A stretch of 64,000 bases of DNA from assembly GCA_947624555.1 (NCBI GenBank), contig CANQKW010000004.1, positions 1-64,000 on the forward strand, given 5' to 3'. The DNA is from an uncultured Clostridia bacterium. Its GTDB lineage: Bacteria > Bacillota > Clostridia > Oscillospirales > Ruminococcaceae. Position numbers and translations under genes: made by a program. Shown piece after piece: positions 23,611 through 32,513 of the stretch. Each line of letters begins with the position of its first letter. Positions within the stretch are counted from its first letter, which is position 1. Below the pieces are notes generated by a model that did not search any database, had not been told where the DNA came from, and worked only from the letters and a program-made list of their open reading frames with translations.

Positions 23611-25164
23611 ATGCATTTCATTTCTTTTCTGAACAACAAAATCATATGGGGTGCGCCTATGCTGTGCGCAATGCTGTTTACCGGAATTTATTTCAGCGTT
23701 AAATCCCGTTTTTTTCAGGTGAGAAAGTTTTTCTATGTTCTTAGATCAACTATTTTCTCGAAAAGCGAAAAAGGAAAAAACGGCACAACTCCGTTTCAGT
23801 CGATGTGTCAGGCGCTTGCGGCAACGCTTGGTACGGGAAATATCGCAGGAGTAGGCTCTGCTCTCGCAATAGGAGGAGCAGGTGCAGTTTTCTGGATGTG
23901 GATATGCTCGATCTTCGGTATGATGACGGGATTTGCAGAAAACGCTCTCGGATTTCTTTACAGGAAAAAAGACGAAAACGGGGTTTTCCACGGCGGCGCT
24001 ATGTATTACATTAAGGACGGACTTGAAAAAAAGCGTTTTACAAGGCATATCGCCGCACCGCTTTCTATGATATATGCAGCACTTTGCCTGCTTGCAGGTT
24101 TCGGTATGGGAAACGCTGCGCAGATGAACTCCTCCGCCGAGGCATTAAGGGTGAGTTTCAATATACCGCCGATCGTCACGGGTATTGTGCTTGCGCTGCT
24201 TGCCGCAGCAGTTGTTTTCGGTGGCGTGAAAAGAATAGCCTCTTTTTCGGCAAAAATAGTGCCGATAATGTCGGGATTTTACATCATCGGCTCTGTGTAT
24301 ATCCTGATAAGAAACGCTGAAAAGCTGCCTGATATTTTCGGCGAGATATTTTCTTCGGCATTCGGTTTTTCGGCTGTCGGCGGAGGAATTTTCGGATCTG
24401 CCGTGAAAACAGCAGTTTCTATGGGTTTTAAGCGAGGTGCTTTCTCCAACGAGGCAGGTCTTGGAACATCGGTTTTCGCCCACACGGCAAGCGATATGAA
24501 AAGCGCTAAAGTCTGCGGAATGTGGAGCATTTTCGAGATATTCTTCGATACTGTCGTTATGTGCGGATTAACTGCGGTCGTACTGCTTGCAAGCGGCTGC
24601 AATCTTCCCGATAAAAACGAGGTTTTAAGCTCGGTTGGCACAGAAACTGAATATTTCAGGCTTTGCGATAATGACGAAATTATTACACACGGCAATAATC
24701 TCAACGGCAAAATCCTATGCAGGGGCATACACGGGGAGATTATTTTCGCTGAAACAACAGGATCGGTCACTTATTCAAATGTTATGCAGGTGACGGGTAT
24801 TTCACGGGACGGGAAAATCGTTTCCGCTGTGATTGAGCCTGTTTCGGGCGCAGGACTTGCCTCTTTGGCTTTTTCGGACACTTTCGGGAGCTGGGCAGGC
24901 GGCGTTCTTTCTGTTCTGGTGACTATGTTTGCATTTTCGACGGTTATCGGCTGGTCTTATTTCGGTAGCGAGGCTGTGCGCTATCTCTTCGGAGAACGTT
25001 CGGTAAAGCCGTTTACGGTGATTTTTACCGCTTTTTCCGTGGTAGGAGCAGCTGTTAATATGCAGGTCGCCTGGGGAATAGCAGATATTCTGAACGGACT
25101 TATGGCTTTGCCGAACCTTTTTGCCGTTTTTATTCTCCGCAAAGAGGCGCTGGAGCAATTATAG
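23611..25164 (+). CDS. Alanine/glycine:cation symporter family (AGCS) transporter
   Basis: A 517-residue polytopic permease taking up alanine or glycine with Na+ or H+. The family signature GTGNIAGVGSALAIGGAGAV lies near residue 75, and FSNEAGLGTS further on. A ~90-residue polar stretch (around LPDKNEVLSS to ISRDGKIV) sits between late helices. The ATG at 23611 gives the normal N-terminus; the track start at 23368 lies inside the SLOG gene. Translation start is controlled by the unusual hairpin just upstream. Confidence 0.92.
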   Translation: MHFISFLNNKIIWGAPMLCAMLFTGIYFSVKSRFFQVRKFFYVLRSTIFSKSEKGKNGTTPFQSMCQALAATLGTGNIAGVGSALAIGGAGAVFWMWICSIFGMMTGFAENALGFLYRKKDENGVFHGGAMYYIKDGLEKKRFTRHIAAPLSMIYAALCLLAGFGMGNAAQMNSSAEALRVSFNIPPIVTGIVLALLAAAVVFGGVKRIASFSAKIVPIMSGFYIIGSVYILIRNAEKLPDIFGEIFSSAFGFSAVGGGIFGSAVKTAVSMGFKRGAFSNEAGLGTSVFAHTASDMKSAKVCGMWSIFEIFFDTVVMCGLTAVVLLASGCNLPDKNEVLSSVGTETEYFRLCDNDEIITHGNNLNGKILCRGIHGEIIFAETTGSVTYSNVMQVTGISRDGKIVSAVIEPVSGAGLASLAFSDTFGSWAGGVLSVLVTMFAFSTVIGWSYFGSEAVRYLFGERSVKPFTVIFTAFSVVGAAVNMQVAWGIADILNGLMALPNLFAVFILRKEALEQL

Positions 25165-25230
25165 CAAAATTCCGCATCACTATGCGGAAAATGAGCATTT
25201 CTAATAAAAAAATCAAAAAATATCCAAAAA

Positions 25231-25288
25231 CCTATTGACAAAGTAGGTAAAAGGTGTTATAATTCAAATAACCTACCAATTGAATAGG
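25231..25288 (+). promoter_or_regulatory. Promoter of metY-cysK-Rrf2 with two CCTA-N9-TAGG operators
   Basis: TTGACA (25235-25240), 17 bases, TATAAT (25258-25263). One palindrome, CCTATTGACAAAGTAGG (25231-25247), covers the -35; a second, CCTACCAATTGAATAGG (25272-25288), lies just after the expected start site. Two identically spaced operators bracketing the promoter indicate repression, most simply by the Rrf2 protein at the operon's end (autoregulation). The lysR promoter at 10126 has the same element. Confidence 0.8.
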
Positions 25289-25322
25289 TGATTTGAACTA
25301 AACAAACAAGGAGGAAACAGAA

Positions 25323-26624
25323 ATGGCTGATATAAAAAATTCGGAAAACTGGAGCTTTGAAACAAAACAGCTCCACATAGGACAGGAAAATGCCGACCCC
25401 GTTACCGACGCAAGGGCAGTGCCGATCTACGCAAGCACGTCGTATGTTTTCCACAACAGTCAGCACGCCGCCGACCGTTTCGGTCTGCGTGACGCAGGCA
25501 ATATCTACGGCAGACTTACAAATCCTACTCAGGATATTTTTGAGCGCAGAATTGCCGCTCTTGAGGGCGGAACGGCGGCTCTTGCTACTGCATCGGGCGC
25601 AGCGGCTATAAATTACACGCTGTCGGCTCTTGCAAGGAGCGGAGAGCATATAGTTGCGTCAAAAACCATCTACGGAGGAACGTATAATCTTCTCGCTCAT
25701 ACTTTGCCGCTTTCTTCGGGCATTACCACGACTTTTGTTGACCCTGAGCAGGAAAATTCCTTTGAAAACGCTATACGGGAAAACACAAAGGCTATTTTCA
25801 TTGAAACCCTCGGAAATCCCAATTCAAACATTATTGATATTGAGGAAATTGCTAAAATCGCACACAAGCACAATATTCCGCTTGTTGTAGATTCGACGTT
25901 TGCAACGCCTTATCTTGTAAATCCTCTGAAATACGGCGCTGATATAGTGGTTCATTCGGCGACTAAGTTTATCGGTGGTCACGGCACGGCTATCGGCGGA
26001 GTTATCGTTGACGGAGGATTTGACTGGAAATCTTCGGGCAAGTATCCGTGGATTTCCGAACCAAACCCAAGCTATCACGGAGTATCCTTTGCAGACGCCG
26101 CAGGAAAGGCAGCATTCGTGACTTATATCCGTGCAATTCTTCTGCGTGATACAGGCGCTACTCTTTCTCCGTTCCACGCATTTTTGTTCCTTCAAGGACT
26201 TGAAACGCTGTCACTTCGCGTGGAGCGTCACGTTGAAAATGCGCTTAAAATCGTCGAATACCTCAATAATCACCCACAGGTCGAGGCAGTACATCACCCG
26301 TCGCTTGAAAGCGAACCGAGCCACAGACTGTACAAGAAGTATTTCCCGAACGGCGGCGGCTCTATTTTCACGTTTGAAATCAAGGGAGATGCTCAAACCG
26401 CACAGAAGTTTATTGATAATCTTGCTATTTTCTCGCTGCTTGCAAATGTCGCCGATGTAAAATCGCTGGTTATTCACCCTGCAAGCACTACTCACTCGCA
26501 GCTCACTGACGAGGAACTTATCGACCAGGGAATTAAGCCGAATACTATCAGGCTTTCAATAGGAATTGAGAATATAAATGACCTTATTGCTGCTCTTGAC
26601 GAGGCTTTTAAAGCCGTTCAATAA
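25323..26624 (+). CDS. metY: O-acetylhomoserine sulfhydrylase, second copy
   Basis: A 433-residue PLP enzyme of the O-acetylhomoserine aminocarboxypropyltransferase family. It has the canonical opening FETKQLHIGQ, IYGRLTNPTQDIFERR, the PLP lysine in HSATKFIGGHGT and the C-terminal VIHPASTTHSQ. It normally uses free sulfide. Ribosome site AAGGAGG; cysK follows after 22 bases. This copy lies in a cysteine/methionine operon under Rrf2-type operators, in contrast to the carrier-associated copy at 2824. Confidence 0.95.
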   Translation: MADIKNSENWSFETKQLHIGQENADPVTDARAVPIYASTSYVFHNSQHAADRFGLRDAGNIYGRLTNPTQDIFERRIAALEGGTAALATASGAAAINYTLSALARSGEHIVASKTIYGGTYNLLAHTLPLSSGITTTFVDPEQENSFENAIRENTKAIFIETLGNPNSNIIDIEEIAKIAHKHNIPLVVDSTFATPYLVNPLKYGADIVVHSATKFIGGHGTAIGGVIVDGGFDWKSSGKYPWISEPNPSYHGVSFADAAGKAAFVTYIRAILLRDTGATLSPFHAFLFLQGLETLSLRVERHVENALKIVEYLNNHPQVEAVHHPSLESEPSHRLYKKYFPNGGGSIFTFEIKGDAQTAQKFIDNLAIFSLLANVADVKSLVIHPASTTHSQLTDEELIDQGIKPNTIRLSIGIENINDLIAALDEAFKAVQ

Positions 26625-26646
26625 ATTTTTACAAGGAGAGAATATT

Positions 26647-27579
26647 ATGTCCGGAATTTACAAATCCGCTGATGAGCTTATCGGCAAAACTCCGCTTTTG
26701 GAGCTTACTCACATTGAAAAAGAACTCGGTCTGAATGCGAAAATTATCGCTAAGCTGGAATATTTCAACCCGGCAGGCTCTGTCAAGGACAGAGTTGCAA
26801 AGGCGATGATTGACGACGCTGAAAAAAGAGGCGTTCTGGGAAAAAATTCCGTTATAATTGAGCCGACAAGCGGTAATACCGGAATAGGTCTTGCCTCGGT
26901 CGCTGCGGCAAGAGGCTACCGCATTATAATCGTAATGCCCGATACTATGTCGGTAGAGCGCAGACAGCTTATGAAGGCTTTCGGCGCAGAACTTATACTG
27001 ACAGAGGGCGCAAAGGGTATGAAAGGCGCTATCGAAAAGGCGAAAGAGCTTGCAGAGGAAATTCCCGAAAGCTTTATTCCCTCGCAGTTTACAAATCCTG
27101 CTAACCCCGAAGCTCACCGCAAAACGACAGGTCCCGAAATATGGGAAGATACGGACGGCGCTGTGGACATTTTCGTCGCGGGAGTAGGTACGGGCGGCAC
27201 TGTTTCGGGTGTGGGAGAATATCTCAAATCCAAAAATCCGAATGTGAAAATCGCTGCCGTTGAGCCGAAAAGCTCTCCTGTTCTTTCCGAGGGAAAAGCA
27301 GGCGCACATAAAATTCAGGGTATCGGCGCAGGATTTGTGCCTGAGGTGCTGAACACCGAAATCTATGATGAGGTGATAGCCGTTGAAAACGAGGACGCTT
27401 TTGCAGCAGGAAAGCTTGTCGGAAGAAAAGAGGGCGTTCTTGTGGGGATTTCTTCGGGTGCGGCGCTGTGGGCTGCCGTACAGCTTGCAAAACGCCCCGA
27501 AAATGCCGGAAAAAATATCGTGGTGCTTTTCCCCGACACGGGCGACAGGTATTTGTCGACGCCTCTCTTTGAGGATTAA
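26647..27579 (+). CDS. cysK: Cysteine synthase A (O-acetylserine sulfhydrylase)
   Basis: A 310-residue PLP enzyme converting O-acetylserine and sulfide to cysteine. It shows the PLP-lysine motif NPAGSVKDRVAK, the substrate loop EPTSGNTGIG and the phosphate-binding GTGGT. ATG 26647 follows AAGGAGAG and gives the family N-terminus; the track extension overlaps metY. Placed between metY and an Rrf2 regulator, as in many Clostridia where CysK and a CymR-like protein communicate directly. Confidence 0.96.
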   Translation: MSGIYKSADELIGKTPLLELTHIEKELGLNAKIIAKLEYFNPAGSVKDRVAKAMIDDAEKRGVLGKNSVIIEPTSGNTGIGLASVAAARGYRIIIVMPDTMSVERRQLMKAFGAELILTEGAKGMKGAIEKAKELAEEIPESFIPSQFTNPANPEAHRKTTGPEIWEDTDGAVDIFVAGVGTGGTVSGVGEYLKSKNPNVKIAAVEPKSSPVLSEGKAGAHKIQGIGAGFVPEVLNTEIYDEVIAVENEDAFAAGKLVGRKEGVLVGISSGAALWAAVQLAKRPENAGKNIVVLFPDTGDRYLSTPLFED

Positions 27580-27608
27580 GCAAGCAATAATTCAAACGGG
27601 GGACTGAA

Positions 27609-28031
27609 ATGATAACAACAAGAGGTCGCTACGCATTGAGGGTTCTTATTGACCTTGCACAGCAGAACAGCGGAAAATATATCCCGATGAAGGAAATCGC
27701 TGCCCGTCAGGGAATTTCTCAAAAGTATCTTGAACAGATAATGCCTGTTCTTATCAAGAACAAAATTGTTGAGGGCGTAAGCGGAAAAGGCGGCGGCTAT
27801 CGGCTCAGCCGTGCTCCCGAAGAATACAATATCGGAGAAATTTTAATGCTTACGGAGGGCAGTCTTGCGCCCGTTGCATGTCTGGAATGCGGCGCAGAAA
27901 AATGCAGCCGTTCCGACGACTGCAAAACTTTGCCGATGTGGAAAAAGTACAGCGAACTTACAAGCGATTTTTTCAGCAAAATCAATATTGCCGACCTGCT
28001 GAACTCCGAAAGCAACGAAAAATTCAAATAA
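27609..28031 (+). CDS. Rrf2-family regulator (CymR/IscR-like) with cysteine cluster
   Basis: A 140-residue winged-helix repressor. The Rrf2 features are MITTRGRYALRVLIDLA, the recognition region ISQKYLEQIMPVL and GKGGGYRLSR. Unlike Bacillus CymR it contains four cysteines in CLECGAEKCSRSDDC, similar to but not identical with the IscR iron-sulfur ligand spacing, so it may sense Fe-S or redox status. It follows cysK by 29 bases. It probably binds the CCTA-N9-TAGG sites at 25231, 25272 and 10142, controlling both sulfur loci; this is inferred. Confidence 0.9.
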   Translation: MITTRGRYALRVLIDLAQQNSGKYIPMKEIAARQGISQKYLEQIMPVLIKNKIVEGVSGKGGGYRLSRAPEEYNIGEILMLTEGSLAPVACLECGAEKCSRSDDCKTLPMWKKYSELTSDFFSKINIADLLNSESNEKFK

Positions 28032-28035
28032 AAAT

Positions 28036-28067
28036 AAGGCAGCACCGCTTATTGTCGGTACTGCCTT
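28036..28067. terminator. Bidirectional terminator between Rrf2 and NUDIX genes
   Basis: AAGGCAGCACCG pairs with CGGTACTGCCTT (one mismatch) between two convergent genes; the NUDIX stop lies in its loop. Confidence 0.65.
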
Positions 28068-28540
28068 AAAAATTCCGATAAAAACCTGTGAGCCAGACTT
28101 CCCTGAAAAATCTCTTTTTCCACCTCGTCAATTGTGTACCACGCAGCAAAATCCACCTCTTTTTCGGCTATGTGCAGCTCTTCGGATCTTGCCGTGCAGG
28201 AGAAATTCAGCATAAGCGTATTGCTGGGTCCGTAATATTCGCTCTTGTTAAATCTGATTTCGTCGACTTCAAGTCCAAGCTCTTCGAGAACCTCGCGGGC
28301 AACTGTTTCCTCGGCATTTTCTCCTTTATTGATATAGCCTGCCACAAGAATATTTTTATCTTTTCCGTACTGCTTTATCAGCACGATTTTGTCCTTCGAG
28401 GGGTTAAGTACTTCCATACTCACCGCCGTATTGAAAATCGGGAAACGAAAGGCTTTACAGCTTTCGCAATATGGAATTTCGCCCTCGTTGTCAAGGTGTT
28501 TTTTTATGAGTTTTGTGCCGCATTCAAAGCAAAAATTCAT
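28049..28540 (-). CDS. NUDIX hydrolase with N-terminal zinc ribbon
   Basis: A 163-residue protein. Residues 1-35 contain two CxxC pairs (CFEC and CESC) forming a zinc ribbon; the NUDIX box GYINKGENAEETVAREVLEE follows the G-x5-E-x7-REUxEExGU pattern. The arrangement resembles NudC/NADH-pyrophosphatase relatives, though it is shorter. It hydrolyses some nucleoside-diphosphate-linked substrate; which one cannot be told. Confidence 0.88.
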   Translation of the reverse strand: MNFCFECGTKLIKKHLDNEGEIPYCESCKAFRFPIFNTAVSMEVLNPSKDKIVLIKQYGKDKNILVAGYINKGENAEETVAREVLEELGLEVDEIRFNKSEYYGPSNTLMLNFSCTARSEELHIAEKEVDFAAWYTIDEVEKEIFQGSLAHRFLSEFLRQYRQ

Positions 28541-28551
28541 TGGTAATGCTC

Positions 28552-28908
28552 CTAAATAAAGATTTGCCAGTAAAATTTTCTTTCAGACTGAGGAAAATCC
28601 GTCAGAACACCGTGTTCTGGGTCGTAAAACACTCCCTCGGCGTACAATGACCAATGCCAGCAGCGAGGTGTTTCCAGGCTCAACAGGGCGAAATTCGGCA
28701 GATCTGCTGCGGAAAACGCCTGTTTTCGCTCCTGCGATAGGGTAATTCCTCTGTCGGAAAGATACTGTTTCATTTCACGGAATGTCGTTTCACGGCAATT
28801 GCAAAGCTCCTTGCAGACGCTCTCTGCCGTTGTACCGGAAATCATTGCCAGCACAGCCTGTCCGCACTGAAGGTCTGTAGGCTCGTGTATATATTTTATT
28901 TCCGTAAT
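28552..28908 (-). CDS. C39-like papain-fold cysteine peptidase, non-canonical start
   Basis: The track gives 100 residues from GTG 28854, but the open frame continues upstream to a TAA at 28918-28920 and adds the segment HEPTDLQCGQ, which supplies the catalytic Cys of a C39/papain-like motif (QCGQAVLAMI). The matching His lies in CWHWSLYAEG and the third residue in FYDPEHG. Starting at GTG would remove the Cys. No ATG, GTG or TTG exists between the stop and the Cys; ATT 28908 is the best candidate start (GAGTG just upstream). Either an ATT start, a disrupted start or a remnant. Function unknown. Confidence 0.6.
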   Translation of the reverse strand: MTEIKYIHEPTDLQCGQAVLAMISGTTAESVCKELCNCRETTFREMKQYLSDRGITLSQERKQAFSAADLPNFALLSLETPRCWHWSLYAEGVFYDPEHGVLTDFPQSERKFYWQIFI

Positions 28909-28974
28909 ATCACTCTTTTATACCGATCAATATTTTTCCGCTGTACCGAACAGCAGAAATTATAACAAAAATTA

Positions 28975-29001
28975 TGCTCACCCGTTTATGACGAGTGAGC
29001 A
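28975..29001 (-). terminator. Terminator of the chemoreceptor gene
   Basis: Minus strand TGCTCACTCGT...ACGGGTGAGCA stem followed by TAATTTTTG, just after the gene's stop. Confidence 0.7.
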
Positions 29002-29005
29002 AATT

Positions 29006-30976
29006 TTAATTTTTAAATCTTGCCAAAAGCTCGTCAAGCATCTTTGCCTGGTCATTAAGCTCTTTGCTTGAATCAGCAATCATCTGAGCTGCCTCGGAAT
29101 TATTATGGGTAACTCCCGAAATAGCCTCGAGCTTTTCGTTTATCTGGGCAACGCCCTCGCTCTGCTCGCTGCAAACCTCGCTGATATGCGCAACAAGCAA
29201 ATCCACTTCCTTGGATTTTTCTGTTACCGACTCGAGAGAGTCCGCAGTTTCGTGCGCTATCTTTGAGCCTCTTTCAATAGCCTCGGTCGTGCTGAGGATA
29301 AGCTCTGATGTTCCCTGAACAGCGTCAGCCGATTTAGACGCAAGATTTCTTACCTCGTCTGCAACGACTGCAAAGCCCTTGCCTGCGTTTCCTGCTCTTG
29401 CCGCCTCTATTGATGCGTTAAGTGCAAGAATATTCGTCTGGAATGCTATATCGTCGATCGTCTTGATGATTTTTTCAATCTGCACGGACATTTCGGTGAT
29501 AACCGACATAGAGTCAAGCAGCTCTTTCATACTCTCGTTGCTGGCAGCGACAGCCTCGCCTGTCTGATTTGAGAAGAACAGAGCCTTTTCTGCGCTGTCG
29601 CCGTTTTCCTTTGTGAGCGACATAAACTTATCGGCAATAACGCTTACCTCGTTTACCGTATCAGTCTGCTCCTGTGCACCGACAGCAAGCGTATCGGCAT
29701 TTTCGGAAACGTGCTCTGCACTGAGATTGACCTTTTCGGACGCACTGTTTATTCCGTCTATAACAGAACCGATAGTCATGGAAATCTCGCTGATTGAGTC
29801 TTTTATAGGGGCAAAATCTCCCACATAATCTGCGCCGAAACTTACGTTGAAATTGCCGTCCTTCATTCTGCTGAGATTTTCGGAAATATCGTCAATGTAG
29901 CTCTTCAGAGCCTTATTTGTATCGGCAAGATTGCTGCTGAGATTGCCTATGCTGTCGTTGCCGTTGTAACTTAATTCGTAGCTGAGATTGCCCCTGCCCA
30001 TATTTTCTGCGGCGATATTCAGGCTGTCAATGGGTTTCAGGCAGCTCTTTACAACGACAGCGCAAAGCGCTGCAACCACAAGCACGGAAACTACCACTAT
30101 CGCAAGCTGTATAACAAGAAGTCCCGTAAGTCCGCTTACGAAGGTGTTGTAATCTATTGCGTAACCCAATGTCCAGCCGTTGGAAAGCTCAACTGTGCCG
30201 ATTATGCGCTTTACTCCGTCGTAGTCGTTTTTAACGGTCATCGCACCTACTTCGGTTTTTTCCTGATATGCGGGAATATCGCCTATATTGGTGAAAACCG
30301 TATCTTCGCCGACTATTTTGGGAAGATATTCGTCGTTATGATGAACAAGGATATTTCCGTCAGAGTCTATAAGGAAAGGATATGCGTTATCGAAGATATG
30401 TATTGACTCGCAGTTTTGTATAAGCTGGTCGATATACACGTCGCCGCCGCCTAGCGCATACAGCGAACCGTCTGAATTGTATCCTGCCGCAGCTACCGTG
30501 ATAATCATTTTGCCCGTGTTAAAGTCAATATACGGCGAAGTGCAGATAGGCTCTCCTTTTGCCGCCTCTGCCGCTATATACCAGCCTCTTTCCATTACGA
30601 TAAAATCGGGCGGAAGCTCTATATCTGCATTATCGAAATATGTGATATTTTCGGGGTAGGATATGTATGAAGAGTACATTACTCCGTCAGAACCTTCGCA
30701 CGCAGCAACAAGCATCTCCCTGATTTCCGTTTCGTTGGGGTGGAATGACGCAGAGAAACTCGCTATATCCGATACGATTATCTGCTGTTTTTCTATCCAG
30801 CCGTCAAGTATCGACGACTGATACTTCAGCTCGTTGATTACCTTTTCCTCGCTTTCACTGAAAACCATATCTCTGGAAACAAAAAAGCCCACAAAAGATG
30901 AAATCATAAGCACGATTGCCGTGAGAATACTTACACAGATGATTATTTTTTTATTAAGACCCAACTTTTTCTTCAT
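29006..30976 (-). CDS. Methyl-accepting chemotaxis protein with dCache sensor
   Basis: A 656-residue chemoreceptor. Membrane helix ~12-34, extracellular sensor ~40-280 with the dCache-type ERGWYIAA segment and a following GGGDVYID, second helix ~285-310, HAMP, then a cytoplasmic signalling coiled coil whose tip contains [20 protein letters not shown]-x-W-Y plus a later Asp partly matches the amino-acid-binding dCache motif, though the position usually Tyr is Phe here. No CheA/CheW genes are nearby, so it signals to a system encoded elsewhere. Promoter on the minus strand: TTGACA (31066-31071) and TAAAAT (31043-31048). Confidence 0.93.
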   Translation of the reverse strand: MKKKLGLNKKIIICVSILTAIVLMISSFVGFFVSRDMVFSESEEKVINELKYQSSILDGWIEKQQIIVSDIASFSASFHPNETEIREMLVAACEGSDGVMYSSYISYPENITYFDNADIELPPDFIVMERGWYIAAEAAKGEPICTSPYIDFNTGKMIITVAAAGYNSDGSLYALGGGDVYIDQLIQNCESIHIFDNAYPFLIDSDGNILVHHNDEYLPKIVGEDTVFTNIGDIPAYQEKTEVGAMTVKNDYDGVKRIIGTVELSNGWTLGYAIDYNTFVSGLTGLLVIQLAIVVVSVLVVAALCAVVVKSCLKPIDSLNIAAENMGRGNLSYELSYNGNDSIGNLSSNLADTNKALKSYIDDISENLSRMKDGNFNVSFGADYVGDFAPIKDSISEISMTIGSVIDGINSASEKVNLSAEHVSENADTLAVGAQEQTDTVNEVSVIADKFMSLTKENGDSAEKALFFSNQTGEAVAASNESMKELLDSMSVITEMSVQIEKIIKTIDDIAFQTNILALNASIEAARAGNAGKGFAVVADEVRNLASKSADAVQGTSELILSTTEAIERGSKIAHETADSLESVTEKSKEVDLLVAHISEVCSEQSEGVAQINEKLEAISGVTHNNSEAAQMIADSSKELNDQAKMLDELLARFKN

Positions 30977-31289
30977 ATTTCCTCCTTAAAGCACACACAA
31001 GACCTGTTTTTCATAATACGAAACTTAAGCACTCGTATATATATTTTACAATAATTTGTCGAATTTGTCAATAAAAATATTTCCGAACGTTTAAAGGTGC
31101 AAAAAGAATTATCCGATTACACAAAATTTTTAAAAAACCGTTGACAAAAAATGTGAAAAATGATATAATGAGTCTGTGGCATAAGGTGATATAAATTCAT
31201 CATATGTTATGTTTGCGCATACGCTTGCTGCTGTCCGACGGGGCGGCGGCGAGCCGAAAAATATACTGAAAACAGAAAGGATTTTTACC
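30977..31289. promoter_or_regulatory. 313-base divergent promoter region, mcp and iron alcohol dehydrogenase
   Basis: Contains the mcp promoter on the minus strand (-35 31066-31071, -10 31043-31048, 17-base spacer) and, on the plus strand, TTGACA (31141-31146) with TATAAT (31164-31169), also 17 bases apart. The dehydrogenase leader is about 115 bases long. I see no recognisable riboswitch or clear operator in it. Confidence 0.7.
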
Positions 31290-32435
31290 ATGAACCGTTT
31301 TATCCTCAACGAAACATCTTATCACGGCAAAGGCGCTCTTGCGGCTGTTGCCGAAGAGGCAAAGAACAGAGGCTTTAAAAAGGCGCTTATTTGCTCGGAC
31401 CCGGACCTCATTAAATTCGGAGTGACCAAAAAAGTCACCGATATTCTTGACAAAGCAGGTCTGGCTTACGAAATATACAGCGATATAAAGGCAAATCCTA
31501 CCATAAAGAACGTACAGCACGGCGTTGAGGAGTTTAAGAAGTGCGGCGCAGATTATCTTATAGCCGTAGGCGGCGGTTCTTCAATGGATACTTCAAAGGG
31601 TATCGGAATTATCATCAATAACCCCGAATTTTCGGACGTGAGAAGTCTTGAGGGCGTTGCGCCCACAAAAAAGCCTTCTGTACCGATTATTGCTGTTCCT
31701 ACGACAGCAGGCACGGCAGCAGAGGTTACTATAAACTACGTCATTACCGACGAGGAAAAGAACAGAAAAATGGTTTGCGTAGACCCGCACGATATTCCCG
31801 TTGTAGCGGTAGTAGACCCCGATATGATGAGTACAATGCCGAAAGGACTTACTGCGGCTACGGGTATGGACGCTCTTACTCACGCTATTGAAGGCTATAT
31901 CACAAAGGGTGCTTGGGAGCTTTCGGATATGTTCCACCTCAAAGCTATCGAAATTATCGCAAGGTCGCTCAGAGGCGCTGTTGACAATACTCCCGACGGC
32001 AGAGAAGGTATGGCTCTGGGTCAGTATGTTGCCGGAATGGGATTTTCCAATGTAGGTCTGGGCATAGTTCATTCTATGGCGCATCCGCTCGGCGCTCTCT
32101 ACGACACGCCTCACGGAATTGCCAACGCTATCATTCTTCCTACCGTTATGGAATATAACGCTCCTGTTACGGGCGAAAAATACCGTGATATTGCAAAGGC
32201 AATGGGCGTCAAAAATACCGAGAATATGTCGCAGGAGGAATACAGAAAAGCTGCTGTGGACGCTGTAAAACAGCTTTCAAAGGACGTCGGAATTCCCGAT
32301 AATCTCCGTGATATTGTCAAAGAGGAAGATATTCAGTTCCTTTCGGAGTCCGCTTTCGCAGACGCCTGCCGCCCCGGAAATCCCAGAGATACTTCTGTTG
32401 AGGAAATTGCAGAGCTTTACAGAAAACTGCTTTAA
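31290..32435 (+). CDS. fucO: Iron-dependent alcohol dehydrogenase, lactaldehyde reductase-like
   Basis: A 381-residue group III alcohol dehydrogenase. NAD-binding GGGSSMDTSKG, iron-ligand segments TGMDALTHAIEGY and the HSMAHPLGALYDTPHG stretch with three His are all present. Length and the THAIEGY/GLGIVHSMAH wording fit the FucO (lactaldehyde:propanediol oxidoreductase) subgroup, but 1,3-propanediol or butanol dehydrogenases are close alternatives. ATG 31290 after GAAAGGA is preferred to the upstream track start. It stands as its own transcription unit, ended by the hairpin at 32447. Confidence 0.85.
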   Translation: MNRFILNETSYHGKGALAAVAEEAKNRGFKKALICSDPDLIKFGVTKKVTDILDKAGLAYEIYSDIKANPTIKNVQHGVEEFKKCGADYLIAVGGGSSMDTSKGIGIIINNPEFSDVRSLEGVAPTKKPSVPIIAVPTTAGTAAEVTINYVITDEEKNRKMVCVDPHDIPVVAVVDPDMMSTMPKGLTAATGMDALTHAIEGYITKGAWELSDMFHLKAIEIIARSLRGAVDNTPDGREGMALGQYVAGMGFSNVGLGIVHSMAHPLGALYDTPHGIANAIILPTVMEYNAPVTGEKYRDIAKAMGVKNTENMSQEEYRKAAVDAVKQLSKDVGIPDNLRDIVKEEDIQFLSESAFADACRPGNPRDTSVEEIAELYRKLL

Positions 32436-32446
32436 TACTGCGTAAA

Positions 32447-32483
32447 AAATACCCGCACGCTTTAATCAAGCGGACGGGTATTT
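32447..32483 (+). terminator. Stem-loop between fucO and trpD
   Basis: AAATACCCG pairs with CGGGTATTT, with an inner CGCTT/AAGCG stem, 12 bases after the fucO stop. Probable terminator. Confidence 0.6.
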
Positions 32484-32513
32484 GAAATTTATACTATAAA
32501 GGAGACGGATAAT

